From Gammaproteobacteria bacterium (lineage in GTDB: Bacteria; Pseudomonadota; Gammaproteobacteria; Thiohalospirales; Thiohalospiraceae): DNA of 32,196 bases. Within the stretch, counting starts at the first letter, position 1; each line of letters begins with the position of its first letter. The DNA is taken from NCBI GenBank assembly GCA_024277595.1, contig JAJRUV010000152.1, positions 1-32,196 on the forward strand. Direction: 5' to 3'. Under the pieces are notes generated by a model, which was not told the DNA's origin, searched no databases, and saw only the letters and a list, made by a program, of their open reading frames with translations. Of the stretch, positions 19,818 through 27,830 are shown one piece after another. A program made the translations under genes and the position numbers.

Positions 19818-21140
19818 TCATCGTTCAAACAGCGCAATGGACTCCATGTGCGCCGTATGTGGAAACATATCCATCACCCCGGCGCTGATCAGCCGATAAC
19901 CCCAGGTGTTCACCAACTCACCGGCATCACGTGCCAGGGTTGCCGGATTGCAGGAGACATACACAATTTTCCCCGCCTCCAGTTCAGCAAGTTGCGGTAG
20001 AATCTCCAACGCCCCGCTGCGGGGCGGATCGAGCAACATTTTGTCAAAGCCTCCCGCGCTCCAGCTGGCCTTGGTCATGTCCCGGGTGAGATCGGCAATA
20101 TGAAACGTGACGTTTTCCACATTATTGCGCGCGGCATTTTCTCCCGCTCGCTGCACAAGTCCTGCATCTCCCTCTACTCCGATCACTTCCTCCGCCAGAC
20201 GGGCCAGCGGTAACGAAAAGTTGCCAATCCCACAGAACAGATCCAGCACCCGTTCATCTGGTCGCGGATCGAGCAGCGCCAATGCTTGCCGTACCATGGC
20301 GCGGTTCAGCTCACTGTTGATCTGGGTGAAATCGGTGGGTAGAAACAAAAATTCCAGATCGAAATCCGGCAGCCGATAACTCAGCTGTGACTGCTCGGGC
20401 CATAGCAGATGAACCGTATCCGGTCCCTTGGGTTGAAGATAGACATGCAGCCCAGTCTGCTCGCCAAAAACGGCCAGGCGACCACTATCTTCCTCGGACA
20501 GTGGTTCCAGATGGCGGAAAATCAACGCCGCAACCCCATCACCAACCGCCACCTCCACCTGGGGCATCAGGCGGCAGGCCTGCAACGACTGCACCAGCGT
20601 GGCGATATCCAGAATGCGCTCACCGACAGCAGGATGTAGCACTTCGCAGCGCTGCATATCGACAATAAAACTGCTGTGTTTCTCTCTGAATCCCACCAGC
20701 ACCCGGCCCTTGGCTTTTACGAAACGAACCCCCAGCCGGGCCTTGTGCCGATACCCCCAGCGCGGTCCGAACAGGGGCGGCAGGATCTGTTGCGCCTCTA
20801 CCTTGCCGATACGCTGCAACTGCTCCACCAGCATCTGCTGCTTGGCCTCAACCTGTGCTCCCGGCTCAAAGTGTTGCAGGGAGCAGCCGCCACACAGATT
20901 AAAATGGGCGCAACGGGGAGCAACCCGATCAGTCGACGGGTTCATCACCTCCAGCACGCAGCCTTCGTCATTGCTTCGCCGGCGTCCGGTATAGCGAAAC
21001 ATAACGGTTTCGCCCGGCAGCGCACCGTCGATAAAGGTTACCTTGCCTTCGACGCGGGCCACTCCCCGACCATTATGGGAGAGCGATTCGATATGAGCCT
21101 GTACGGGTTCCGCAGGCAGTTTTTTTCGCCCTCGTGACAC
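19818..21140 (-). CDS. rlmD: 23S rRNA (uracil-1939-C5)-methyltransferase
   Basis: This 440-residue RumA-family enzyme has an N-terminal TRAM domain (PVQAHIESLSHNGRGVARVEG), 4Fe-4S ligands in CAHFNLCGGCSLQHF plus a later MQRCEV Cys, SAM motif LDLFCGIGNFSLPLA, LLDPPRSG, and the catalytic Cys in VYVSCNPATLARD. It methylates U1939 of 23S rRNA. The start is GTG (21140), 9 bp after the cysM stop. A GAGGG-containing sequence, overlapping that stop, serves as ribosome-binding site. The two genes are therefore likely cotranscribed. Confidence 0.94.
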   Translation of the reverse strand: MSRGRKKLPAEPVQAHIESLSHNGRGVARVEGKVTFIDGALPGETVMFRYTGRRRSNDEGCVLEVMNPSTDRVAPRCAHFNLCGGCSLQHFEPGAQVEAKQQMLVEQLQRIGKVEAQQILPPLFGPRWGYRHKARLGVRFVKAKGRVLVGFREKHSSFIVDMQRCEVLHPAVGERILDIATLVQSLQACRLMPQVEVAVGDGVAALIFRHLEPLSEEDSGRLAVFGEQTGLHVYLQPKGPDTVHLLWPEQSQLSYRLPDFDLEFLFLPTDFTQINSELNRAMVRQALALLDPRPDERVLDLFCGIGNFSLPLARLAEEVIGVEGDAGLVQRAGENAARNNVENVTFHIADLTRDMTKASWSAGGFDKMLLDPPRSGALEILPQLAELEAGKIVYVSCNPATLARDAGELVNTWGYRLISAGVMDMFPHTAHMESIALFER

Positions 21141-21149
21141 AATCCGCCC

Positions 21150-22040
21150 TCAGCCAAACACACCGGTAGAGAGATACCGATCTCCACGGTCACAGATTAT
21201 CACCACGATAACGGCATCATTGACCTCCTGACCGAGACGCAGCGCGGCGGCAACGGCTCCCCCGGAGGAGACTCCGGCAAAGATACCTTCCCGCGAAGCG
21301 AGCTGCAGTGTCATCTGCTCCGCCTCCTGTTGGGTGACATCCATAATCCGGTCAACGCGGGAGGCGTCATAGATGCGCGGCAGATAGGCTGGTGGCCAGC
21401 GGCGGATTCCGGGAATACTTGCTCCTTCGGCTGGCTGTACGCCAATAATTCCGATGGCCGGGTTTTGCTCTTTCAGATAACGGGACACTCCCATGATGGT
21501 ACCGGTGGTGCCCATTGCGCTGACAAAATGGGTAACTTCGCTCTGGGTATCACGCCAGATCTCCGGGCCGGTGGATTCGTAGTGAGCGAGCGGATTGTCA
21601 GGATTACCGAACTGATCCAGCACCTGCCCCCTGCCTTCTGCCTGCATCGACTGGGCCAGATCACGCGCTCCCTCCATTCCCTCATCAGCAGAAACCAGCA
21701 CAATCTCAGCCCCGTAGGCCTGCATCACCAGTCGGCGCTCCATGCTCATGGTCTCCGGCATAATCAACACCAGCCGGTAACCCTTGATGGCGGCAGCAAG
21801 CGCCAGTGCGATGCCGGTGTTGCCACTGGTCGCCTCAATCAGCATGTCACCCGGTTCTATCTCTCCCCGGGCTTCAGCATGCTGAATCATGCTCATGGCA
21901 GGACGATCCTTGACCGAGCCAGCGGGATTGTTACCTTCCAGCTTTACCAGAATCGTGTTGCCAGTGGCTTCCGGCAGCCGCTGTAAACGAACCAGCGGGG
22001 TATCACCAACAAACGACTCTATAGTTGAAAATCTCATCAT
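21150..22040 (-). CDS. cysM: Cysteine synthase B
   Basis: This fold type II PLP enzyme makes cysteine from O-acetylserine and sulfide, or thiosulfate in the CysM type. Motifs are the PLP Lys in [25 protein letters not shown] and [16 protein letters not shown]. The [13 protein letters not shown] loop is typical of CysM. From the ATG at 22040 the protein has 296 residues; a second ATG follows directly and either could be used. No clear ribosome-binding site is seen. It is divergent from a second cysteine synthase. Confidence 0.92.
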   Translation of the reverse strand: MMRFSTIESFVGDTPLVRLQRLPEATGNTILVKLEGNNPAGSVKDRPAMSMIQHAEARGEIEPGDMLIEATSGNTGIALALAAAIKGYRLVLIMPETMSMERRLVMQAYGAEIVLVSADEGMEGARDLAQSMQAEGRGQVLDQFGNPDNPLAHYESTGPEIWRDTQSEVTHFVSAMGTTGTIMGVSRYLKEQNPAIGIIGVQPAEGASIPGIRRWPPAYLPRIYDASRVDRIMDVTQQEAEQMTLQLASREGIFAGVSSGGAVAAALRLGQEVNDAVIVVIICDRGDRYLSTGVFG

Positions 22041-22138
22041 CGGGGAAGTGTAATGCAATCCGGCCCGAAATTATATTGCCCCAGCCGAAGCAGCAGCGTA
22101 AAGTATCGGTATTTCGGGACATAGACCGGGTTAGAAAA

Positions 22139-23095
22139 ATGGAATATTTCAAGGACAACTCGTTATCCATCGGCAATACTCCCCTGGTGCAGATCAATCG
22201 CATCATTAACCCCGACCAGGCGCGGGTATTTGGCAAAATAGAGGGGCGAAATCCATCCTATTCGGTAAAGTGCCGTATTGGCGCCGCGATGATCGGGGAT
22301 GCTGAAAAACGCGGCGTACTGAAACCGGGAATGGAGATCATCGAACCCACCAGTGGTAACACCGGCATCGCCCTGGCCTTCGTTTGCGCCTCACGCGGAT
22401 ATAAAATTACCCTCACCATGCCCGAAACCATGAGTCTGGAGCGGCGCAAGGTGCTGAAAGCGCTAGGCGCGGATCTGGTTCTCACCGAAGGTGCCAAGGG
22501 AATGCCCGGTGCAATAGCTGAAGCAGAAGAGATTGCTAACCAGGAGCCGGAACGCTATTTCATGCCACAACAGTTCAATAACCAGGCCAATCCAGCAATT
22601 CACGAATTGACCACCGGCCCGGAGATCTGGAGAGCCACTGATGGCGACATCGATGTGCTGATCGCCGGCGTGGGAACCGGCGGCACCATTACTGGTGTTT
22701 CCCGTTATCTGAAGAGAAACTGCCTGGGAAAGGAGATTGTCTCCGTTGCTGTCGAACCGGCTGACAGCCCAGTGATTACGCAAAAACTTGCTGGTGAGGA
22801 ACTCCAACCCGGTCCACACAAGATTCAGGGTATCGGTGCGGGATTTATCCCTGAAACACTGGATCTGTCGGTAGTCGATCGGGTGGAAAAAGTGGAGAAT
22901 GACGAAGCCATCGAATACGCTCGCCGCCTGGCACGGGAAGAGGGTATTTTATCAGGAATATCCAGCGGCGCTGCAATTGCCGTTGCCGTACGTCTGGCTG
23001 CAGAATCGGCCTTTGCCGGAAAAACCATGGTGGTCATTTTGCCCGACTCCGGTGAACGATATTTTTCCAGCACATTGTTTGAAAACATTGTATAA
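22139..23095 (+). CDS. cysK: Cysteine synthase A
   Basis: This 318-residue O-acetylserine sulfhydrylase has the PLP Lys in [41 protein letters not shown] and [17 protein letters not shown], and [11 protein letters not shown] near the end. It is closer to pseudomonad CysK than to the CysM across the 98-bp divergent gap. The start [17 protein letters not shown] agrees with family N-termini, and upstream in-frame codons overlap the promoter region. It probably uses free sulfide. Confidence 0.93.
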   Translation: MEYFKDNSLSIGNTPLVQINRIINPDQARVFGKIEGRNPSYSVKCRIGAAMIGDAEKRGVLKPGMEIIEPTSGNTGIALAFVCASRGYKITLTMPETMSLERRKVLKALGADLVLTEGAKGMPGAIAEAEEIANQEPERYFMPQQFNNQANPAIHELTTGPEIWRATDGDIDVLIAGVGTGGTITGVSRYLKRNCLGKEIVSVAVEPADSPVITQKLAGEELQPGPHKIQGIGAGFIPETLDLSVVDRVEKVENDEAIEYARRLAREEGILSGISSGAAIAVAVRLAAESAFAGKTMVVILPDSGERYFSSTLFENIV

Positions 23096-23122
23096 AAACC
23101 ATAGATAACCAAGGGGGAAATC

Positions 23123-23833
23123 ATGAATATTGAAATGATAGTAACAGCGGTTATTGCCTTTCTGGCAGGAACCGGCATCGGCTTTTTCATCGGTCGTGGC
23201 TCAATGGCGAAGACGGTTGAACACAGCGCAGAGGTCGAGGCTAAACTTGGCAAAGCCGAGCAGGAAGTGGATGAGTATCGTCACCAGGTCAAGAATCACT
23301 TTGAAAAAACAGCTGAACTGGTAGGCGATCTGACCAACAGTTACAGAGACATGACGCAGCACTACAAAAAAGTCTATGAACATCTGGCGTTGGGGGCTCA
23401 GACTCTGGCCAAGGGCGATGCGGACATGATGATCGCGGCATCAACAATCGAGAAGCTGATATATGAAGCAGATGAAGATGCTCATGTTGCCAGGATAGGC
23501 ACCGCCGCCAAACCAAAGCCAGTTGCAAGACAACGGGCATCAAAGGCCAGCGATACCGCCAGGAAGAAAATAGCCGGCTCGGACCCTGGCAAGAGAGCAG
23601 CGACAAAGACAGCGCCCGAGAAAAAAACAAGGCCGGAGCAAAAGAAAAAGGCAGGAGAAAACACGGGAAAAAAGCCGGAAAAAGATACCGGAGAGAAGCC
23701 AAAACAACAAATATCGGTCGCACAGATTAAAGCGGAGCAATCGAGTGTAAAACAGATCTCACCTGATTCAGCTTCCACCCCCGGGAAAAAAGAAGCACGT
23801 CCTGACAAAAAAGAAGAGTCCGGAAAGAGGTAA
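23123..23833 (+). CDS. ZapG/YhcB-like (DUF1043) membrane protein with Lys-rich tail
   Basis: This 236-residue protein has an N-terminal transmembrane helix (VTAVIAFLAGTGIGFFIGR) and a DUF1043 coiled-coil region to about residue 100 (YRHQVKNHFEKTAELVGDLT, YRDMTQHYKKVYEHLALGA). The remaining 125 or so residues are a Lys/Glu/Pro/Ala-rich low-complexity tail. E. coli YhcB/ZapG is about 130 residues and links cell division with envelope growth, so the tail is an extra. AAGGGGGAA before the ATG is a strong ribosome-binding site. Confidence 0.82.
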   Translation: MNIEMIVTAVIAFLAGTGIGFFIGRGSMAKTVEHSAEVEAKLGKAEQEVDEYRHQVKNHFEKTAELVGDLTNSYRDMTQHYKKVYEHLALGAQTLAKGDADMMIAASTIEKLIYEADEDAHVARIGTAAKPKPVARQRASKASDTARKKIAGSDPGKRAATKTAPEKKTRPEQKKKAGENTGKKPEKDTGEKPKQQISVAQIKAEQSSVKQISPDSASTPGKKEARPDKKEESGKR

Positions 23834-23879
23834 ACTGATTTATTCAATTCTTCAACACCTGGCTGGATGCAGGTGGAGA

Positions 23880-24251
23880 GTGTTACTCTGCCTTTCCGCC
23901 TTGCTGATGTTTGGTGGCTGCGCCCGGAACGGCCTGCTCAAGCCACCAGCGGACAGGGTTGCTCTCCACCAGTCCGGGGATAAAAAACTCACATGTCATC
24001 AGCTGGATCGCGAGATCCATCAACTCTATGGCAAGGCGCAACGGCTGGCGCCCGGAGAGTTCGGCGAGGACAACAGTAATACGGCAGCGGCTGTTGTCGG
24101 CACTTTTGTCTTTACACCCGCCTATCTTTACATCATTCAGAACGAATTGATAGATAAACCCAAACAGCGGATGCGGATTACAGCCATTACAGAGCGGGTA
24201 GAACTTTTGCGGCGTTACAAGGCCGGGAAGCACTGTTATGAATCCCGCTGA
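23880..24251 (+). CDS. Putative small lipoprotein
   Basis: This 123-residue protein has a short hydrophobic leader ending LLMFGGC, a lipobox with Cys at residue 14. The remainder shows no domain I recognise; one central hydrophobic stretch (AAAVVGTFVFTPAYLYII) could be a membrane-associated helix. The start is a GTG with AGGTGGA just upstream. The leader lacks the usual basic n-region, which would exist only if translation began further upstream at a non-standard codon, so the start is uncertain. Confidence 0.6.
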   Translation: MLLCLSALLMFGGCARNGLLKPPADRVALHQSGDKKLTCHQLDREIHQLYGKAQRLAPGEFGEDNSNTAAAVVGTFVFTPAYLYIIQNELIDKPKQRMRITAITERVELLRRYKAGKHCYESR

Positions 24252-24285
24252 GCAAATATCGAATGCTTTTTAACAGGGAGCAGCA

Positions 24286-24807
24286 ATGAGTAGCTGGTAT
24301 ATGTTGACCGTGGTGGGAGAAGACCGACCCGGCATTGTGGCCGGGGTAACGGCTGCGCTGTTTAAGGGTGGCTGTAATCTTGGTGAGGCTTCCATGATGC
24401 GGCTTGGCGGAAGTTTTACCATTATGCTCATGGTTGAGCTGGGAGGATCGGACGATGTGCTGCAGCAACTGGTTGAGCCGGTAGCCCGTTCACTTGGCCT
24501 GCATGTTCATATTGACTCCATCGAGGGGCAGTTGCATCGTCACCGGGAACCGGATGTGAGTATTACCGTTTATGGAGCGGATAAGACAGGTATTGTCGCC
24601 AGGGTTACCGCCGTGTTGGCGGAGGCAGGGTTGCATATTCTGGAACTGGAGTCCGATGTGGCGGGTAACAGGGAGAATCCCGTCTACGTTATGCATATCG
24701 AGGGTTATGCAGAAAAAAGTATCGATCTATTGCGATCAGCGCTGAAAGTAGTTGAATGTGACGGAATTGAAGTGAGCCTGGAAGCCGTCGATACGATGAT
24801 AGGTTGA
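24286..24807 (+). CDS. GcvR-type protein with two ACT domains
   Basis: This 173-residue cytoplasmic protein is made of two ACT domains (about 5-75, VVGEDRPGIVAGVTAALF, and about 90-165, YGADKTGIVARVTAVLAEAG). The layout matches GcvR, the repressor partner of the glycine cleavage regulator, and related ACT proteins. No DNA-binding domain is present. GGGAG 7 bp before the ATG is the ribosome-binding site. It sits 4 bp from the deformylase gene, so the two are cotranscribed. The ligand is unknown. Confidence 0.85.
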   Translation: MSSWYMLTVVGEDRPGIVAGVTAALFKGGCNLGEASMMRLGGSFTIMLMVELGGSDDVLQQLVEPVARSLGLHVHIDSIEGQLHRHREPDVSITVYGADKTGIVARVTAVLAEAGLHILELESDVAGNRENPVYVMHIEGYAEKSIDLLRSALKVVECDGIEVSLEAVDTMIG

Positions 24808-24810
24808 TTC

Positions 24811-25335
24811 ATGGTTGAACTTGAGATTCTGACCTACCCTGATCAACGGCTCAAGCAAGTTTCGCCGCCAGTGCGGCAGTTTGGTGAGGAGTTGCGTGTA
24901 TTTATTGCCAGGCTGGAGTTCACCATGCGCGGTTCTCCCGGTGGTGTTGGTATTGCTGCTCCTCAAGTGGGATACTTCCAGCGTATTGTTATTGTTGATG
25001 TATCGGCGAAACCAAAAATTCCCGGTCACGGCCGGATGGTGCTGGTAAATCCCGAAATTCTCTCTTGGGAGGGAATGACAAGAGGACGTGAGGGGTGTAT
25101 GTCAGTTCCTGATTTTACCGGTAACGTTATGCGCGCTGAGCGCATTACCATGACGGCTTTCGATGAAGAGGGTAACCTGCAGGAGTATCTCTGCGAAGGC
25201 TATGAAGCGCGTGCCGTACAGCACGAGATTGATCACCTGGATGGTTTGTTGTTTCTGGACCGGTTGGTCAGTCGGCATACCGACCTGTTCCGGCGCAAGA
25301 AATATGACAATAAAATATGTAACTATTCAGCATAG
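24811..25335 (+). CDS. def: Peptide deformylase
   Basis: This Fe/Zn hydrolase removes the N-formyl group from nascent proteins. It has 174 residues with motif I GVGIAAPQVG, motif II EGCMSVP (metal Cys) and motif III QHEIDHLDG (HExxH). There is no fmt neighbour, so this may be a second deformylase. The last residues (CNYSA) and the stop are encoded by a sequence resembling the arm of the adjacent MITE, so the C-terminus may have been remodelled by an older insertion. Confidence 0.92.
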   Translation: MVELEILTYPDQRLKQVSPPVRQFGEELRVFIARLEFTMRGSPGGVGIAAPQVGYFQRIVIVDVSAKPKIPGHGRMVLVNPEILSWEGMTRGREGCMSVPDFTGNVMRAERITMTAFDEEGNLQEYLCEGYEARAVQHEIDHLDGLLFLDRLVSRHTDLFRRKKYDNKICNYSA

Positions 25336-25349
25336 TTGAAAATGAGTAT

Positions 25350-25470
25350 GTAACTGTTCAGATTGTCCCTGAAATTCGTCAGTTCAAGGCGAAAAATGTA
25401 AGTTTACACGGGTAAATGATCATTTTTTAACACAGAAATGGCGGATTTCAGGGGTGAGCCGAATAGTTGC
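25350..25470. repeat. 121-bp MITE-like element with 31-bp imperfect terminal inverted repeats
   Basis: Left arm 25350-25380 (begins gtaactgttcag) and the complement of right arm 25440-25470 (begins gcaactattcgg) agree at about three quarters of positions, including CCCTGAAAT. The 59-bp centre is AT-rich and non-coding. A further arm-like piece (12 nt, 11 matching) lies at 25319-25330 and a weaker one at 26544-26565. It separates def from the acyltransferase gene. I cannot assign a parent IS. Confidence 0.65.
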
Positions 25471-25505
25471 TAAAATATCAGCATAATCCTTTCTGGTATT
25501 CTTTC

Positions 25506-26177
25506 ATGGTGATGGTTGTTTTTTGTTCGGTTTTTCTGTCGATGGTGGTGATAACTATTGTTGTTTGCCTGCGGGCCAATGATGCAGATTGGGGACGGGG
25601 ATGGCGCAACGGTTTGGATGGTCTGGTTCGCCTGTTCTGCAGATATTTTCATCGTTTTGAATACCAATCTATCCCGCTGCCAGAGCAGGGGCCGGCGCTG
25701 GTGGTGTCCAATCATGTTTCCGGTCTGGATCCGTTATTGTTAGTTACCGCCTCACGGCGACCGCTGCGGTTTTTGATTGCCGAGGAGGAGTACTACCGCT
25801 TTGGTCTTACCTGGCTGTTTCGTGCTGCCGGTTGTATCCCTGTTGATCGCAGTCGGCGTCCCGATATTGCTCTGCTCCAGGCGCGGCGTGCGCTGGAGCG
25901 GGGAGAGGTGATTGCCCTGTTTCCTCACGGCAGAATTCATCTGGACTCTGACCCACCGCGTAAACTGAAAGGTGGCGTGGTCAGGCTGGCGCAGTGGCAC
26001 AATTGCCCCATCTGTCCGGCGCGTCTGGATGGTATTCGGGGGGAGGGACGCGCTGCTCCGGCAGTGCTGATACGCAGCCGGGCGCGGCTGCGGAGTTTTC
26101 CTCCGCTCGATTGCAGCCATCTGTCATCAGACAGTTGTCTGGAGAGGGTGCGTGAGTACATCGAAGGGGAGAAATAA
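25506..26177 (+). CDS. PlsC-like 1-acylglycerol-3-phosphate acyltransferase
   Basis: This protein of about 223 residues has an N-terminal transmembrane segment (VMVVFCSVFLSMVVITIVV) and an LPLAT domain. The catalytic HX4D is present as NHVSGLD and the glycerolipid motif is FPHGRIH, where most relatives have FPEGTR. It probably adds an acyl chain to a lysophospholipid. The start is unsure: the ATG at 25506 lacks a ribosome-binding site, and a TTG at 25467 lies inside the MITE arm with AGGGG about 12 bp upstream. The stop overlaps the next ATG (TAATG). Confidence 0.78.
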   Translation: MVMVVFCSVFLSMVVITIVVCLRANDADWGRGWRNGLDGLVRLFCRYFHRFEYQSIPLPEQGPALVVSNHVSGLDPLLLVTASRRPLRFLIAEEEYYRFGLTWLFRAAGCIPVDRSRRPDIALLQARRALERGEVIALFPHGRIHLDSDPPRKLKGGVVRLAQWHNCPICPARLDGIRGEGRAAPAVLIRSRARLRSFPPLDCSHLSSDSCLERVREYIEGEK

Positions 26178-26497
26178 TGGACAGCTTTGCTGTGGGTTTT
26201 CAGCATCCCGGGCTGGTTGGCCGGCTGCGCTATTTCCTGGAAAATCAGGGGGAATTTTTCCGTCATGGGTTGCAAAAAGGGTTGGTAGTAGAGGACAAGT
26301 CCAGACGGGTGGCTAACTATGCCAGCCGGGTCAACCATGAGGTGGAACTGCTTGCTCATTCCTGTGGTCTGGCCAATGCAAGGGGATTTCGGTGTAGCCA
26401 TGCGCGAATCGTGCGAAATGCGGGGCACAGCCTGCTGCTGGATGAGATCTACCCCTATCCCGTTGGTCGATGCGCCGAGTCTGGCCCTGGAGCGTAA
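26177..26497 (+). pseudogene. Remnant of an FMN-binding glutamate-synthase-family gene
   Basis: The gene starts well (GGGGAGAAATAATG, coupled to the acyltransferase stop) but encodes only 106 residues. The first 35 or so (HPGLVGRLRYFLENQGEFFR) recall the N-terminus of FMN-binding glutamate-synthase-like proteins. The rest (QKGLVVEDKSRRVANY, HEVELLAHSCG, HARIVRNAGHS) recalls their C-terminus. The 350-400 residue FMN barrel that should lie between is missing, so an in-frame internal deletion is likely. The alternative is an unknown small protein. This recognition is from memory of the family. Confidence 0.45.
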
Positions 26498-26647
26498 TAA
26501 CCAGGTTTGGGTATATGCAAAACATTGTGAAATGTGACTACGTTATAACTACTCAGCCTATCCGCCTTCGCATTTTCTGAGGTCAGGAACCAATGTATCC
26601 CCTTCAACCGCATTACTCAATCTACTAAAAATAGTGCCCTGTTTGTT

Positions 26648-26697
26648 ATATACCCAAACTACCTGGAAATGCAGGATTTTTGGGTAATTCGGGTATA
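26648..26697. repeat. 50-bp palindromic intergenic repeat
   Basis: tatacccaaactacc (26649-26663) is nearly complementary to gggtaattcgggtata (26682-26697), with an inner cctg/cagg hairpin (26662-26665 with 26671-26674). A related single arm is at 7818-7844. It lies between the glutamate-synthase relic and the 3' end of the octaheme cytochrome gene, where it could also stop transcription on either strand. Confidence 0.6.
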
Positions 26698-26738
26698 GGC
26701 ATTAGTCAGGGCATGCAGAAAATTAATATACAAATAAT

Positions 26739-27803
26739 TCACAGATCGTGACAATTTCTGCAAATCTCGCGTACCCCTCGTCGCAACCGCTTGTAGCTAT
26801 CGGCGCCCTTGTCTGCTTCCGGTAGGTATTGAACACCACGCTCATGGGGGTTGTGGCAGGTTGCGCAGAAGATTCGTCCCGTTTCCGGCTCAAGCGGTAA
26901 AATAATATGCTGCCGCAAGGAGAGGCGCTCCATGTTATCCCTGATTTTGTCCGATGGTACTACCAGATGATCGGGGCCTTCTCCACTTTTGGAACCCGCC
27001 CACATCCCGCCAGGATGGGGGCGCCAAGGGTGACAACCTGTACATAGTTTTTTCAGATCTTCCGCCAGATTGAAAGTTACATCATCAATGCTGCGTACTT
27101 TACGTCTGTCTGGATAGCTGTTGTGGCAATAAAAGCACTGTTTGGTTATCAGCTCACCCTCATCGGTGATTTGATCATGGGGGTTGTAGCGCTCATACAT
27201 TTCGGGATCGTGGCAATTGTAGCAAAGCTTGGTGCGAGTAGGATAGGGGCCACCTCGAAAGAAGAGCGGGTTGATTTTCTTCTCCGGGAACCGTTCCTCG
27301 TGGCACTGTATGGGCAGATCGTGACAGGTGACGCAGCTCACATTGCCGTCTTGCAGCGAGTTCTTGAAGTCGTCTGGCATGCGTAGCATAAAATCATCGG
27401 GCGGAGCCATGCCGACGGGGTGGATAAACGCCTCCACCATCTCCTGTTCATGGCAGTTGGTGCACAGACGATTAGGATTTTCTTCACGAAGTTGCACAGG
27501 CGTGGGTACATCTGCAGTCGTATGGCAACCAATACAGCCGTTTTTTTGCCAGTGTGGATTGGGGATCTCCCCCTCTGTAATGATACCTTCATCAAGCAAT
27601 TCGATAATTCGTTCGGGGTGTTCCAGCAGTTGCAACTGCTTCTGTGTCAACGGGAGGTGTTTTTTGGGTTTATCCTGATTTGATGCTGATGCTGTCTCAG
27701 CGCTCTGATTGGTGAGAGCATTTACTGTGGAAGAAGGCTCCGGCACAGACGAGCACGATACCAGCGCCAGAAAAAGAACAGTTAACTGAAAATACGCGAT
27801 CAC
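26739..27803 (-). CDS. Octaheme c-type cytochrome lipoprotein
   Basis: This 354-residue protein has a lipoprotein leader (LTVLFLALVSCSS, acylated Cys about residue 17) and eight CxxCH haem-binding motifs: CIGCH, CTNCH, CVTCH, CYNCH, CFYCH, CTGCH, CATCH, CRNCH. One extra Cys-His pair (IQCHEE) is not a haem site. Several motifs fall in a doubled-CXXCH spacing. It is probably anchored in a membrane facing the periplasm or surface and transfers electrons; partner and direction are unknown. The start is GTG, with ACGGAG 10 bp upstream. It follows the beta-propeller gene after 27 bp. Confidence 0.85.
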   Translation of the reverse strand: MIAYFQLTVLFLALVSCSSVPEPSSTVNALTNQSAETASASNQDKPKKHLPLTQKQLQLLEHPERIIELLDEGIITEGEIPNPHWQKNGCIGCHTTADVPTPVQLREENPNRLCTNCHEQEMVEAFIHPVGMAPPDDFMLRMPDDFKNSLQDGNVSCVTCHDLPIQCHEERFPEKKINPLFFRGGPYPTRTKLCYNCHDPEMYERYNPHDQITDEGELITKQCFYCHNSYPDRRKVRSIDDVTFNLAEDLKKLCTGCHPWRPHPGGMWAGSKSGEGPDHLVVPSDKIRDNMERLSLRQHIILPLEPETGRIFCATCHNPHERGVQYLPEADKGADSYKRLRRGVREICRNCHDL

Positions 27804-27830
27804 TACATTTCGTCTCCGTAATATTTCTTC

